A DNA stretch of 64,000 nucleotides from JAKOWB01 sp038363005. Lineage in GTDB: Bacteria; Pseudomonadota; Alphaproteobacteria; Kiloniellales; JACOMY01. Below, piece after piece: positions 33,123 to 42,802 of this stretch (its first letter is position 1; each line of letters starts with the position of its first letter). Below the pieces are notes generated by a model that had not been told where the DNA came from, ran no database searches, and saw only the letters and a program-made list of their open reading frames with translations. The DNA lies in contig JBBQBI010000015.1 in the NCBI GenBank assembly GCA_038363005.1, forward strand, positions 42,482 through 106,481, written 5' to 3'. Both the position numbers and the translations under genes were made by a program.

Positions 33123-33491
33123 TCAGGCGGCGGGCGTGGCCGGGGCGGTCATCGGGATCTGGCCGGCTGCCATGGCGGCATCCAGGCGGTTGCGCGATGA
33201 CATGCCGACTAGGCCCGCAGCGCCCCAGACCACCGCGCTGAAGGCCTTGATGCCGCCGCGCAGGGCATCATGCTCGTCGACGAAGGAGTAGACGGCGAAG
33301 GCGCCCATCAGCACGAACAACACCAGCCCGGCGATGCGCAGGAAGCCCAGCTGCTTGCGATAGGCCTTGAGGAAGGCGGCGTGGTCGCCCTTGAAGCGCT
33401 TGTTCACCCAGCCGCCGATCACCTTGGTGGTCTCCATCGGCGTCCAGATGGTGGCGGCGATGGCGCAGACCAGAGCAACAATTTCCAACAT
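33123..33491 (-). CDS. Small membrane protein of unknown function
   Basis: A 122-residue protein with an N-terminal hydrophobic segment (MLEIVALVCAIAATIW), a basic loop (KRFKGDHAAFLKAYRKQLG), a second helix (FLRIAGLVLFVLMGAFAVYSFV) and a third weak one (FSAVVWGAAGLVGM). ATG 33491 follows AGGAGAGG. No family recognised. It ends just short of the tRNA-Ser gene. Confidence 0.7.
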   Translation of the reverse strand: MLEIVALVCAIAATIWTPMETTKVIGGWVNKRFKGDHAAFLKAYRKQLGFLRIAGLVLFVLMGAFAVYSFVDEHDALRGGIKAFSAVVWGAAGLVGMSSRNRLDAAMAAGQIPMTAPATPAA

Positions 33492-33638
33492 GGGCCTCTC
33501 CTGTCGGGTGCCGCCGCGTTGCACAGGCGACCAGTCTGGCCGAGATCGCGGCACCGCCGCAACGCCCTGGACGCCCGCCAGGGCCCATGCGAAGCATGCG
33601 GCGCTGGGCAGGCGGCCCCAGCCGTTGGTTGGGGGACC

Positions 33639-34445
33639 ATGGTTTTCGAACTCTCCAAGATCTTCTGGGGCCTGGCCAAGCCGACCACCCTGCTGCTGAT
33701 GGCGCTGGTGCTGGGCGCGCTGCTGCAGTGGCTGCGCTGGGCGCGGGGCCGGCGCATCGGGCGTTGGCTGCTGACCCTGGCGGTCGGCTGGTTCCTGCTG
33801 ATCTCGCTGTTCCCGCTGGAGCGCCTGTGGCTGCAGACCCTGGAGGCCCGCTTCCCGGAGCTGCGCAGCCTGCCGGCCCAGGTGGACGGCGTGGTGGTCC
33901 TAGGCGGCGCGCTGTCCTACGTCTCGGCAGCGGGGGAAGAAACCCCGCAGATCAACGAATCGGGCGGGGACCGCCTGGCCGCCTTCGTCGCCTTTGCCCG
34001 GCGCTTTCCCGACGCCAAGCTGGTGTTCGCCGGCGGCAGCGGCTCGGTGCGCAAGCCCGAGCTGCGCGAGGCTGACGACGCGGCGCGCATCCTGGCCACG
34101 CTGGGGGTCGATCCGGCGCGCCTGATCCTCGAGCGCGAGTCGCGCAACACCTGGGAGAACGCGGTCTTCGCCAAGGCGCTGGCCAAGCCGCAGCCGGGCG
34201 AGACCTGGGTGGTCATCACCTCGGCCTTTCACATGCCGCGCGCCATTGGCTGCTTCCGGGCCGCCGGCTGGGGCGACGTGGTGGCCTATCCGGTGGACTA
34301 CCTGACCAGCGAGCGCGAGTGGCTGGGTTTCGACGTCGACCCGCTCTACAGCCTGGGGGCTCTGGATATCGCCGCCAAGGAGTGGATCGGCCTGGTGGTC
34401 TATTGGCTTATGGATCGCTCACCGACGGTGTTTCCGGCGCCCTGA
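33639..34445 (+). CDS. YdcF/SanA-like DUF218 membrane protein
   Basis: A 268-residue protein with two N-terminal membrane helices (TTLLLMALVLGALLQWL, WLLTLAVGWFLLISLF) and a DUF218 domain: VDGVVVLGGAL, AKLVFAGGSGS, LERESRNTWENAVFA and WVVITSAFHMPRAIGCFRAAG, with the conserved Glu/Arg/His positions. The family affects envelope integrity or envelope-linked polysaccharide (ElyC, SanA); enzymology is unclear. It precedes the peptidoglycan genes on the same strand. Confidence 0.9.
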   Translation: MVFELSKIFWGLAKPTTLLLMALVLGALLQWLRWARGRRIGRWLLTLAVGWFLLISLFPLERLWLQTLEARFPELRSLPAQVDGVVVLGGALSYVSAAGEETPQINESGGDRLAAFVAFARRFPDAKLVFAGGSGSVRKPELREADDAARILATLGVDPARLILERESRNTWENAVFAKALAKPQPGETWVVITSAFHMPRAIGCFRAAGWGDVVAYPVDYLTSEREWLGFDVDPLYSLGALDIAAKEWIGLVVYWLMDRSPTVFPAP

Positions 34446-34552
34446 CGGGGCCTGCGCCCTCAGGAGAACACATTTCCGCTGCATTGCGGCGCACACCACC
34501 CTGTGGCAGGAGAGTCGTGGGGCGGGGGTTGCATGGTGTTGGAGTCGTCGAA

Positions 34553-35767
34553 GTGAAAGATCTAACCCGCCGTACGCTGCTCAAGGGGACCGCGCTGCTG
34601 GCGCTGGCCGGCGCCACGCGCCCGGTCCTGGCCGCCGCCACCGACTTCGACAGCTGGCTGGTCGAGCTGCGCACCGAGGCCGCCGGCAAGGGCATCTCGC
34701 AGAAGACGCTCGACGCGGCGCTGACCGGTATCGCACCGATCCAGAAAATCATCGACCTGGACCGCAACCAGCCGGAATTCACCCAAACCTTCTGGCGCTA
34801 CATGGTGCCGCGCATCACCGACACGCGGATCGCCGAGGGGCAGGTGAAGCTGGCGGCGAACCAGAAGGTGCTGACCCGGGTCGAGGAAGACCACGGCGTG
34901 CCGGCCGAATCGCTGATGGCCTTCTGGGGGCTGGAGACCAACTACGGCGGCTACATGGGCGACTTCAAGGTGGTGGCGGCGCTGGCCACGCTGGCCTGGG
35001 ACGAGCGGCGCAGCGCCTTCTTCCGCACCGAGCTGCTGAACGCGCTAACCATCATCGACCAGGGCCACATCACCGCGGATGGCATGATCGGCTCCTGGGC
35101 CGGCGCCATGGGGCATTTCCAGTTCCTGCCCTCGACCTTCCTGAACAACGCGCTGGACTATGATGCCGACGGCAAGAAGGACATCTGGACCAACACCAGC
35201 GACGCCTTCGCCTCGGCCGCGCACTTCCTGCAGAACAGCGGCTGGGTGCCCGGCCTGCCCTGGGGCTACGAGGTGATCATGCCGCGCGACTTCCCCTGGG
35301 AGGAGTCGGGCGCCGACAACCGCCAGCCGGTGAAGCACTGGCAGGCCCTGGGCGTGCGCCGCACCGACGGCGGCAAGCTGCCGTTCCAGGAGAAATCCGG
35401 CGCGGTGCTGCTGCCTGCCGGCTGGCAGGGGCCGGCTTTCGTCGTGCTGCAGAACTTCTACACCACGCTGCGCTGGAACAACTCGCACCTCTACGCCATC
35501 TCGGTCGGCCACCTGAGCGACCGCATCGCCGGCAAGGGCGCCTTCACGGCGGTCCAGCCGGTCGAGGAGGAGCGCCTGTCGCGCGACGAGATCAAGGCCA
35601 TGCAGTCCTATCTGAACGCGCTGGGCTTCGATTGCGGCGAGCCCGACGGCAAGGTCGGCCCGAAGACCCGCGGCGCGCTGCGCGACTTCCAGAAGAAGTA
35701 TGCCTTCCCAGCCGATGCCTTCCCGACACGGGCGATCATCGAGGCCTTGCGGCTGCAAGCGGGTTGA
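34553..35767 (+). CDS. Lytic murein transglycosylase (MltB type) with peptidoglycan-binding domain
   Basis: A 404-residue exported enzyme. The N-terminus TRRTLLKGTALLALAGATRPVLA is a Tat-type signal (RRxLLK). The MltB-like domain has the catalytic Glu in MAFWGLETNYGGYMGDF and GMIGSWAGAMGHFQFLPSTF; a C-terminal PG_binding_1 domain reads IKAMQSYLNALGFDCGEPDGKVGPKTRGALRDFQKKY. It would cleave the MurNAc-GlcNAc bond to 1,6-anhydro ends. The GTG at 34553 follows GGAG by nine bases. It sits directly before rlpA and a D,D-carboxypeptidase. Confidence 0.93.
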   Translation: MKDLTRRTLLKGTALLALAGATRPVLAAATDFDSWLVELRTEAAGKGISQKTLDAALTGIAPIQKIIDLDRNQPEFTQTFWRYMVPRITDTRIAEGQVKLAANQKVLTRVEEDHGVPAESLMAFWGLETNYGGYMGDFKVVAALATLAWDERRSAFFRTELLNALTIIDQGHITADGMIGSWAGAMGHFQFLPSTFLNNALDYDADGKKDIWTNTSDAFASAAHFLQNSGWVPGLPWGYEVIMPRDFPWEESGADNRQPVKHWQALGVRRTDGGKLPFQEKSGAVLLPAGWQGPAFVVLQNFYTTLRWNNSHLYAISVGHLSDRIAGKGAFTAVQPVEEERLSRDEIKAMQSYLNALGFDCGEPDGKVGPKTRGALRDFQKKYAFPADAFPTRAIIEALRLQAG

Positions 35768-35790
35768 ACCGGGCAAGGGGACCAAGCCAG

Positions 35791-36705
35791 ATGCATAGGC
35801 TCGTGGCGTTCCTGGTCAAGCTGGCGGCGGTGGGGGGGCTGGTGGCGCTGGCGGCCTGTGGCTCCAGCCAGACGGTCAAGCCGGGGCCGGTGGGCGAATT
35901 CAAGGTCGGCAAGCCCTATCAGGTCAGCGGCGTCTGGTATTACCCCAAGGCCGATTGGGAGTACCGCGAGACCGGCATCGCCTCGTGGTATGGCCCGGGC
36001 TTCCACGGCAAGAAGACGGCGAACGGCGAAACCTATGACCAGAACGCGCTGACCGCGGCGCATCCCACGCTGCCCATGCCGGTCATGGTGCAGGTGACCA
36101 ACCTGGAGAACGGCCGCTCGATCAAGGTGCGCATCAACGACCGCGGGCCCTTCGCCAACGGCCGCATCATCGACCTGTCGAAGCGCGCGGCACAGCTGCT
36201 CGACATCGAGCGCAAGGGCACCGCCAAGGTGCTGGTCGAGATCCTGCCGCAGGAAAGCCAGCAGATGGTGGCCGTCGCCCAGGCCAAGACACCGGTCACC
36301 GACGACAAGGACCTGCCGGCGGCGGCGCCGGTCGGCCAGGTAGAGGCCAAGCCGCTGGGCGGTGGCTCGGCGGCCAGCAGTCCAACACCGACACCGGCGG
36401 CAGCGGCACCAACCCAGGTCGCGGTGCAGACGGTGCCCGTCTCGTACGGCCAGGTTGAGCAGAAGAACGTGGTGCCGACGCAGCTCTTCATCCAGGCTGG
36501 TTCCTTCGCCAACCCGGGCAATGCCGAGGCGCTGCGCAGCAAGATCGCCCGCTACGGCCAGGCCTTCGTCGTCGCCGCCAAGATCGGCGCCAACACCTTC
36601 TACCGCGTGCGCATTGGTCCGCTGGGCTCGGTGGCCGCGGTCGACAGCACGCTGAACAACCTGATCGCCGCCGGCTATACGGAGAGCCACGTGGTGGTGG
36701 AGTGA
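35791..36705 (+). CDS. rlpA: Septal-ring lytic transglycosylase RlpA
   Basis: A 304-residue lipoprotein (LVALAACGSSQ lipobox) with the double-psi beta-barrel RlpA domain: ETGIASWYGPGFHGKKTANGETYDQ, LPMPVMVQVTNLENGRSIKVRINDRGPF and RIIDLSKRAAQLLDI. A Pro/Ala linker leads to a C-terminal SPOR domain (LFIQAGSFANPGNAEALRSKI...YRVRIGPLG) that binds denuded septal glycan. It cleaves amidase-processed peptidoglycan at the division site. Order transglycosylase-rlpA-D,D-carboxypeptidase is typical of Rhodospirillales-type alphaproteobacteria. Confidence 0.95.
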   Translation: MHRLVAFLVKLAAVGGLVALAACGSSQTVKPGPVGEFKVGKPYQVSGVWYYPKADWEYRETGIASWYGPGFHGKKTANGETYDQNALTAAHPTLPMPVMVQVTNLENGRSIKVRINDRGPFANGRIIDLSKRAAQLLDIERKGTAKVLVEILPQESQQMVAVAQAKTPVTDDKDLPAAAPVGQVEAKPLGGGSAASSPTPTPAAAAPTQVAVQTVPVSYGQVEQKNVVPTQLFIQAGSFANPGNAEALRSKIARYGQAFVVAAKIGANTFYRVRIGPLGSVAAVDSTLNNLIAAGYTESHVVVE

Positions 36706-36722
36706 AAGGAACCGTCTGTCCC

Positions 36723-37844
36723 ATGACCCTGATGTCGCGCCTGGCCGTCCTCGCCCTCGTCCTGCTGCTGGCGCCGCTGCGCCCGGCCGCGGCCCTGGAG
36801 ACCGCCGCCACCACGGCGATCCTGGTGGATGGCGACAGCGGCGCGCCGCTGTTCGAGAAGAACGCCGACGTGCGCATCCCGCCGGCCTCCATGACCAAGC
36901 TGATGACCGCCTACCTGATCTTCGAGCGGCTGAAGGACAAGCGCCTGTCGCTGGAGGACAAGCTGCCGGTCAGCGAGAAGGCCTGGCGCATGGGTGGTTC
37001 GAAGATGTGGATCGAGGTCGGCGAGCAGGTGCGGGTTGAGGACATGCTGCGCGGCCTGATCATCCAGTCGGGCAACGATGCCGCCGTGGCCTTCGCCGAG
37101 GGCCTGTCCGGCAGCGAGGATGCCTTCGCCGAGGAGATGAACAAGAAGGCGCAGGCCATGGGCCTGACCGGTTCGCACTTCGCCAACGCCAGCGGCTGGC
37201 CCGATCCAAACCAGTACATGACGGCGCGCGACCTAGCGACGCTCAGCCTCAACCTGATCCACGACTTTCCGGAGTACTACCACTTCTACAGCGAAACCGA
37301 GTTCACCTGGGCCAACATCAAGCAGCCCAACCGCAACCCCTTGCTCTATCGCGGCATGGGCGTCGACGGCCTGAAGACCGGCCATACCGAGGAGGCCGGC
37401 TACTGCCTGGCCGCCACAGCGGTGCAGACCGGCAAGCGCCTGCTGCTCATCATCACCGGCATGACCAGCGAGAAGAACCGCGCGGAAGAGGGCGAGCGCC
37501 TGCTCACCTGGGGCTTCCGCGAGTTCTCCAGCTACAAGCTCTTCAGCGCCGGCGAGGTGCTGGACAATGCCCCGGTCTTCATGGGCGCCGACGATACAGT
37601 GCCGCTGGTGGTGCCGCATGACATCGAGCTGCAGATGCTGCGCTCCAGCCGCGCCGACATGAAGGTCACGCTGCACTACCAGTCGCCGCTGGTGGCGCCG
37701 ATCCAGCAGGGCCAGGAGGTCGCCTGGGTCACCGTCGAGGCGCCAGGCCTGCGCCCGGTCGACCTGCCCATCGTCGCCGGCCAGGCGGTGGAGGAAATGG
37801 GCTTGATCGGGCGCATGATCGAGGGCGTGAAGTCGCTGCTCTGA
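36723..37844 (+). CDS. D-alanyl-D-alanine carboxypeptidase (PBP5/6 family)
   Basis: A 373-residue exported serine peptidase: signal peptide (RLAVLALVLLLAPLRPAAA), then SxxK in PPASMTKLMTAY, SxN in IIQSGNDAAVAFAE and KTG in GVDGLKTGHTEEAGYC, all intact. The C-terminal beta domain (VTLHYQSPLVAPIQQGQEVAWVTV) and a final amphipathic helix (AVEEMGLIGRMIEGVKSLL) anchor it to the inner membrane. It removes the terminal D-Ala from peptidoglycan pentapeptides. Confidence 0.95.
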   Translation: MTLMSRLAVLALVLLLAPLRPAAALETAATTAILVDGDSGAPLFEKNADVRIPPASMTKLMTAYLIFERLKDKRLSLEDKLPVSEKAWRMGGSKMWIEVGEQVRVEDMLRGLIIQSGNDAAVAFAEGLSGSEDAFAEEMNKKAQAMGLTGSHFANASGWPDPNQYMTARDLATLSLNLIHDFPEYYHFYSETEFTWANIKQPNRNPLLYRGMGVDGLKTGHTEEAGYCLAATAVQTGKRLLLIITGMTSEKNRAEEGERLLTWGFREFSSYKLFSAGEVLDNAPVFMGADDTVPLVVPHDIELQMLRSSRADMKVTLHYQSPLVAPIQQGQEVAWVTVEAPGLRPVDLPIVAGQAVEEMGLIGRMIEGVKSLL

Positions 37845-37898
37845 CGCTGTCCGCCGGCCCGCATTGACCCTGCGCCCCGGGCTGCCCAGAGTGCCGCC

Positions 37899-38534
37899 AT
37901 GGCGCGTGGGCGATTCATCACCTTGGAAGGCGGCGAGGGGGCGGGCAAATCCACCCAGGCCACAGCGCTGCGCGCCCTGCTGGAAGCGCGCGGCCGCCGC
38001 GTGGTGGCGACGCGGGAGCCCGGCGGCACGCCCGGCGCCGAGGAGATCCGCGCCCTGCTAGTGACCGGCGACCCCGGGCGCTGGGATGCCTGTAGCGAGG
38101 CCCTGCTGGTCTTCGCGGCGCGGCGCGACCATGTCGAGAAAGTCATCGAACCGGCCCTGGCGCGTGGCGACTGGGTGCTTTGCGACCGCTTCCTCGATTC
38201 CACCCTGGCCTACCAGGGCTATGCGCGCGGCCTCGGCCCCGGCGCCATCGAGGCACTGCACGCGCTGGCCATCGGCCGGCTGCGACCCGACCTGACGCTG
38301 CTCTTCGACCTCGATCCGGCCATCGGCCTGCGGCGAGCCGCCGCCCGGCGCGGCGGGGAAGGGCGGTTCGAGGCGCAGGACCTGGCCTTTCACCAGCGCC
38401 TGCGCGCCGGCTTCCAGGCCATCGCCCAGGCCGAGCCCGAACGCTGCAAGGTGATCGACGCCGAGGCACCGCTCGCGGCGGTGACGCAGGCGGTCGAGCA
38501 GGCGGTTCTGGCGCGCTTCCGGGGCGAACTGTGA
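37899..38534 (+). CDS. tmk: Thymidylate kinase
   Basis: A 211-residue kinase converting dTMP to dTDP. The P-loop LEGGEGAGKSTQA, the TREPGGTPGAEEIR substrate loop, the DRFLDSTLAYQG motif and the LID region RRAAARRGGEGRFEAQDLAFH are complete. It overlaps holB by 4 bases, the standard tmk-holB arrangement. Confidence 0.97.
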   Translation: MARGRFITLEGGEGAGKSTQATALRALLEARGRRVVATREPGGTPGAEEIRALLVTGDPGRWDACSEALLVFAARRDHVEKVIEPALARGDWVLCDRFLDSTLAYQGYARGLGPGAIEALHALAIGRLRPDLTLLFDLDPAIGLRRAAARRGGEGRFEAQDLAFHQRLRAGFQAIAQAEPERCKVIDAEAPLAAVTQAVEQAVLARFRGEL

Positions 38535-39634
38535 GCGACGAAGCCCCCGCCTTTCCTGCGCCGCGTGCCAATCCGCTGTTGCTCGACCAGGGCGCGGCCG
38601 AGGCGGTGCTGCTGCGCGCCGCGCGCTCTGGCCGCCTGCCACATGCCTGGCTGCTGACCGGGCCGCGCGGCGTCGGCAAGGCGACGCTGGCCTTTCGTTT
38701 CGCCCGCTTCCTGCTGTCCGGCGGCGAGGCGGCGGAGGAGGGACCAAGCCTGTTCGGCGCGCCGCCGCCAGTCAGCGACCTGGCGCTGCCATCGGGCCAC
38801 CCGATTTTTCGCCGCGTCGCCGCGGCCGGGCACCCCGACCTGCTGACCCTGGAGCGCGGGGTGAACGAGAAGACCGGCAAGCGGCGCGGCGAGATCGTCA
38901 TCGAGGAGGTGCGCACCGCCGTCGACCGCCTGCATCACACCCCGGCCGAGGGCGGCTGGCGCATCCTGATTGTCGACAGCGCCGACGAGCTGAACCGCAA
39001 CGCCGCCAACGCCCTGCTGAAGATCCTGGAAGAGCCGGCGCCGCGTTCGCTGATGCTGCTGGTGGCGCATGCGCCGGGCAGCCTGCTGCCCACCATCCGT
39101 TCGCGCTGCTGCCATCTGGCGCTGGCGCCGCTGCCGGCGGCCACTGTCGACCGGCTGCTGAGCGACTATGCGCCGGAGCTGGAGGAGGCCGAGCGGCCGG
39201 CCATCGTCGGCCTTGCCGATGGCTCGATCGGCCGCGCACTGGACCTGGTGGAGGCCGGTGGGCTGGAGCTCTACCGCGAGCTGGTCGGGCTGCTGGGCAC
39301 CTTGCCGCGCCTCGATATCCAGCGTACCCACGCCTTCGCCGACACGCTGGGGCGGGCCGGCGCCGACCGTGCCTTCGCCACCGCCATGGAGCTGCTCGGC
39401 TGGTGGCTCGCGCGTCTGGTCCGCGAGGCGGCGCTGGGGCGCCAGCCGGCCGCCGTGGTGCCGGAGGAGGAGGGCCTCGCGGGGCGCCTGGCCGGGAGCC
39501 GGCGCCTTGCGGATTGGCTCGCGCTGTGGGAAAAACTCACGCGCCTCGTGGCCCGCACCGACCGCGTCAACCTTGATCGCAGACAGGTGGCCATGACGGC
39601 GTTTCTCGAGATCGAGGCCCTGGTCGCCGCCTGA
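38531..39634 (+). CDS. holB: DNA polymerase III delta' subunit
   Basis: A 367-residue clamp-loader subunit. The AAA+ domain has HAWLLTGPRGVGKATLAFRFARFLL, the beta-hairpin region EVRTAVDRLHHTP, Walker B-like WRILIVDSADELNRNAANALLKILEEP and sensor 1 TIRSRCCHLALAPLP. The GTG start overlaps the tmk stop. It works with delta and tau to load the beta clamp. The metG gene follows 40 bases later. Confidence 0.95.
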   Translation: MSDEAPAFPAPRANPLLLDQGAAEAVLLRAARSGRLPHAWLLTGPRGVGKATLAFRFARFLLSGGEAAEEGPSLFGAPPPVSDLALPSGHPIFRRVAAAGHPDLLTLERGVNEKTGKRRGEIVIEEVRTAVDRLHHTPAEGGWRILIVDSADELNRNAANALLKILEEPAPRSLMLLVAHAPGSLLPTIRSRCCHLALAPLPAATVDRLLSDYAPELEEAERPAIVGLADGSIGRALDLVEAGGLELYRELVGLLGTLPRLDIQRTHAFADTLGRAGADRAFATAMELLGWWLARLVREAALGRQPAAVVPEEEGLAGRLAGSRRLADWLALWEKLTRLVARTDRVNLDRRQVAMTAFLEIEALVAA

Positions 39635-39674
39635 GACGGATGCGCCCTCGGCGTCTCCGCCAGAAAGCAGTGCC

Positions 39675-41219
39675 ATGCCGGACAAGACTTACTACATCAC
39701 CTCGCCGATCTATTACGTCAACGACGCGCCGCACATTGGGCACGCCTACACGTCGCTCGCCTGCGATGTGCTGGCCCGCTTCAACCGGCTGGACGGCAAG
39801 CGCGTGATGTTCCTGACCGGCACCGACGAGCATGGCCAGAAGGTGGAGAAGGCAGCGCAGGCCGCCGGCACCGACCCTAAAGCCTTCGTCGACCGGGTCA
39901 GCCAGAACTTCCGCGACCTCTGCCGCACGATGAACTTCTCCAACGACGACTTCATCCGCACCACCGAGGCGCGCCACGTTGCGTCGGTGCAGGCGCTGTG
40001 GACACGGCTGGTCGAGCGCGGCGAGATCTACCTCGACAACTACGGCGGCTGGTACGCGGTCTCCGACGAGGCCTTCTATGGCGAGGACGAGATCACGCTG
40101 CGCGACGGCAAGCGCTATGGCCCCTCGGGCAAGGAGGTGGAGTGGGTGGAGGAGCCCAGCTACTTCTTCCGCCTCTCGGCCTGGCAGGACCGCCTGCTCG
40201 CCTTCTACGAGGCGCATCCCGACTTCATCGCGCCGGACACGCGGCGCAACGAGGTGCTGTCCTTTGTGAAGGGCGGCCTGAAGGACCTGTCGGTCAGCCG
40301 CACCACCTTCAAGTGGGGCATCCCGGTGCCGAACGATCCGGCGCACATCATGTACGTCTGGATCGATGCCCTGACCAACTACATCACCGCGACCGGTTTT
40401 CCTGACGAGAGCCTGGAATCCTACAAGGCCTTCTGGCCGGCCGACCTGCACATGGTTGGGAAGGACATCCTGCGCTTCCACGCGGTCTACTGGCCGGCCT
40501 TCCTGCTGGCCGCCGAGCTGCCGGTGCCGCACCGCGTCTTCGCCCACGGCTGGTGGACCAACGAGGGGCAGAAGATCTCCAAGTCGCTTGGCAACGTCAT
40601 CGTGCCGCAGGACCTGGTTACGCGCTATGGCCTTGATACCGTGCGCTATTTCCTGCTGCGCGAAGTGCCCTTCGGGCAGGACGGCGACTTCAGTCACGCC
40701 GCCATGGTCCGGCGCACCAACACCGACCTGGCGAACGACCTGGGCAACCTGGCGCAGCGCTCGCTGTCGATGATCCAGAAGAACTGTGGCGCCCTGGTGC
40801 CGACCCCCGGCGACTTCACCGAGGCCGACCGAAAGCTGCTGGACGATGCGCTGGCGCTGCTGCCCATGCTGCGCCAGGCCTTCGCCGGCCAGCTGTTCAA
40901 CCGCGGGCTGGAGAGCGTCTGGCAGGTGGTCGGTGACGCCAACCGCTATATCGACGCCCAGGCGCCCTGGACCCTGAAGAAGACCGATCCGGCGCGCATG
41001 GCGACGGTGCTTTATGTGTTGGCCGAGACGGTGCGCCGCCTGGCGCTGCTGCTGCAGCCGGTGATGCCCGACACCATGGGCCGCCTGCTGGACCAGCTCG
41101 CCGTCGACGCGGCCGGGCGCGACTTCGACAGCTATGCGCGGGCCTTGACCGCCGGCACGCCGCTGCCGCCGCCGCAGGGCCTTTTCCCGCGCTATGTCGA
41201 GCCGGAGGCCGCCGCCTGA
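39675..41219 (+). CDS. metG: Methionyl-tRNA synthetase
   Basis: A 514-residue class I synthetase. The HIGH motif appears as APHIGHAYTS, and the KMSKS loop as GQKISKSLGN. It is the short form without the C-terminal dimerisation/tRNA-binding domain, common in Alphaproteobacteria. The N-terminus KTYYITSPIYYVND is the expected start. Its stop overlaps the tatD start by one base. Confidence 0.97.
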   Translation: MPDKTYYITSPIYYVNDAPHIGHAYTSLACDVLARFNRLDGKRVMFLTGTDEHGQKVEKAAQAAGTDPKAFVDRVSQNFRDLCRTMNFSNDDFIRTTEARHVASVQALWTRLVERGEIYLDNYGGWYAVSDEAFYGEDEITLRDGKRYGPSGKEVEWVEEPSYFFRLSAWQDRLLAFYEAHPDFIAPDTRRNEVLSFVKGGLKDLSVSRTTFKWGIPVPNDPAHIMYVWIDALTNYITATGFPDESLESYKAFWPADLHMVGKDILRFHAVYWPAFLLAAELPVPHRVFAHGWWTNEGQKISKSLGNVIVPQDLVTRYGLDTVRYFLLREVPFGQDGDFSHAAMVRRTNTDLANDLGNLAQRSLSMIQKNCGALVPTPGDFTEADRKLLDDALALLPMLRQAFAGQLFNRGLESVWQVVGDANRYIDAQAPWTLKKTDPARMATVLYVLAETVRRLALLLQPVMPDTMGRLLDQLAVDAAGRDFDSYARALTAGTPLPPPQGLFPRYVEPEAAA

Positions 41220-41998
41220 TGGGACTGGTCGACAGCCACTGCCACCTCGACTACCTGGAGCGTGAGGGCCAGGATCTGCGCGCGGTACTGGACCGCGCAC
41301 GGGCCGCTGGTGTCGAGCAGATGGTGACCATCGGCACCAAGCTCAGCGAGGCCGCCAAGGTGATCTCGATCGCCGAGCGCTTTGCCGAGGTGGTGGCGAC
41401 CGTCGGCGTGCACCCGCACGAGGCGGGGAGCGAGGGGGTCAAGGACCCGCGGGTGCTGATCGACCTGGCGCGCCACCCAAAGGTGGTCGGCATCGGCGAG
41501 ACTGGCCTGGATTACTTCTATGAGCACTCGCCCAGGGCCGAGCAGCAGGCCAGCTTCCGCGCCCACATCGCCGCCGCGCGCGAGACCCGGCTGCCGTTGA
41601 TCGTGCACGCCCGCGACGCCGACGACGACACCGTCGCGGTGATGAGAGACGAGTTCAAGAACGGCGCCTATCCGGCTGTGATCCATTGCTTTACCGCTGG
41701 ACCCGCATTGGCCGAAGCGGCGCTGGAGATGGGCTTCTACATCTCGCTGGCCGGCATCGTCACCTTCAAGACGGCCGACAGCCTGCGGCTGACGGTGGCC
41801 GGCGTGCCGCTCGACCGGCTGCTGGTGGAGACCGACTCGCCCTACCTCAGCCCGGTGCCGCACCGCGGCAAGCCGAACGAGCCCAGCTTCGTGTCGCACA
41901 CGGCGGCCAAGTTGGCGGAGATCAAGGGCGTCACCATGGCCGAGCTGACGGCGGCGACCACGGCCAACTTCCACCGCCTGTTCTGGAAGGCGGCGTGA
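41219..41998 (+). CDS. TatD-family metal-dependent hydrolase
   Basis: A 259-residue TIM-barrel deoxyribonuclease-type enzyme. Metal ligands are in LVDSHCHLDYLE (HxH), GIGETGLDYFY (Glu), PLIVHARDADDDT, VIHCFTAGPALAE and ETDSPYLSPVPHRGKPNEPS. It overlaps metG and the MBL gene, forming the metG-tatD-MBL unit typical of this clade. Role in DNA repair or turnover is by family analogy. Confidence 0.95.
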   Translation: MGLVDSHCHLDYLEREGQDLRAVLDRARAAGVEQMVTIGTKLSEAAKVISIAERFAEVVATVGVHPHEAGSEGVKDPRVLIDLARHPKVVGIGETGLDYFYEHSPRAEQQASFRAHIAAARETRLPLIVHARDADDDTVAVMRDEFKNGAYPAVIHCFTAGPALAEAALEMGFYISLAGIVTFKTADSLRLTVAGVPLDRLLVETDSPYLSPVPHRGKPNEPSFVSHTAAKLAEIKGVTMAELTAATTANFHRLFWKAA

Positions 41999-42798
41999 CG
42001 GCGACCGACGGCAAGCTGCGGATCACCCTGCTGGGCTCCGGCGGCTCCGGCGGCGTGCCGCTGCCGGATGGCTCGCCGGGCGGCTACTGGGGCGCGGCCG
42101 ACCCCAAGGAGCCGAAGAACCGTCGCAGCCGCGTCTCGGTGCTGCTGGAGCAGGACGAGCGTCGCCTGCTGATCGACTGCTCGCCCGACCTGCGCGAACA
42201 GCTCATCGCCCGGCGCGTGCCGGGACTCGATGCCATTCTTTTCACGCACGCGCACGCCGATCACTGCCACGGGCTGGACGACCTGCGCTCGCTGTCCTAT
42301 CGCCAGGGTGGGCCGATCCCGGCCTACATGGACCGCGCGACGCACCAGGCGCTGACCCTGCGCTTCGACTATGCCTTCACCTCCAGCCACACCGGCGCCC
42401 GGCTTTATCCGGCGCTGATGCAGGACCACGTCATCCAGGTGGGCGAGCCCTTCAGCGCCGCCGGCTTCGAGGTGCTGGCGATCCACCAGGACCACGGCAA
42501 CGTGCATTCCCTGGGCTTCCGCATTGGCAACTTCGCCTATTCCACCGATGTGGTGCGGCTGGACGAGACGGCCTTCGCCGCATTGGAGGGCCTCGACCTC
42601 TGGGTCGTCGACTGCCTGCGCTACGAGCCGCACCCGACGCACAGCCACTTCGCCGCGACGCTGGAATGGATCGAACGCCTGAAGCCGAAGCGCGCCGTGC
42701 TGACCCATCTGAACCAGGCGGTGGACTACGCCAAGCTCAAGGCCGACTGCCCGCCCGGCGTAGAGCCGGGCTGGGACGGGCTGACGATCGAGCTGTAG
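41995..42798 (+). CDS. MBL-fold metallohydrolase (PhnP-like)
   Basis: A 267-residue metallo-beta-lactamase-fold protein: LLGSGGSGGVPLPDG opening, the metal motif FTHAHADHCHGLDDL (HxHxDH), later ligands in HQDHGNVHSLGFRIG and STDVVRL, and LTHLNQAVDY at the end. PhnP-type enzymes hydrolyse cyclic phosphodiesters; the substrate of this metG-linked member is not known. The GTG start overlaps the tatD stop. Confidence 0.92.
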   Translation: MTATDGKLRITLLGSGGSGGVPLPDGSPGGYWGAADPKEPKNRRSRVSVLLEQDERRLLIDCSPDLREQLIARRVPGLDAILFTHAHADHCHGLDDLRSLSYRQGGPIPAYMDRATHQALTLRFDYAFTSSHTGARLYPALMQDHVIQVGEPFSAAGFEVLAIHQDHGNVHSLGFRIGNFAYSTDVVRLDETAFAALEGLDLWVVDCLRYEPHPTHSHFAATLEWIERLKPKRAVLTHLNQAVDYAKLKADCPPGVEPGWDGLTIEL

Positions 42799-42802
42799 CG
42801 CT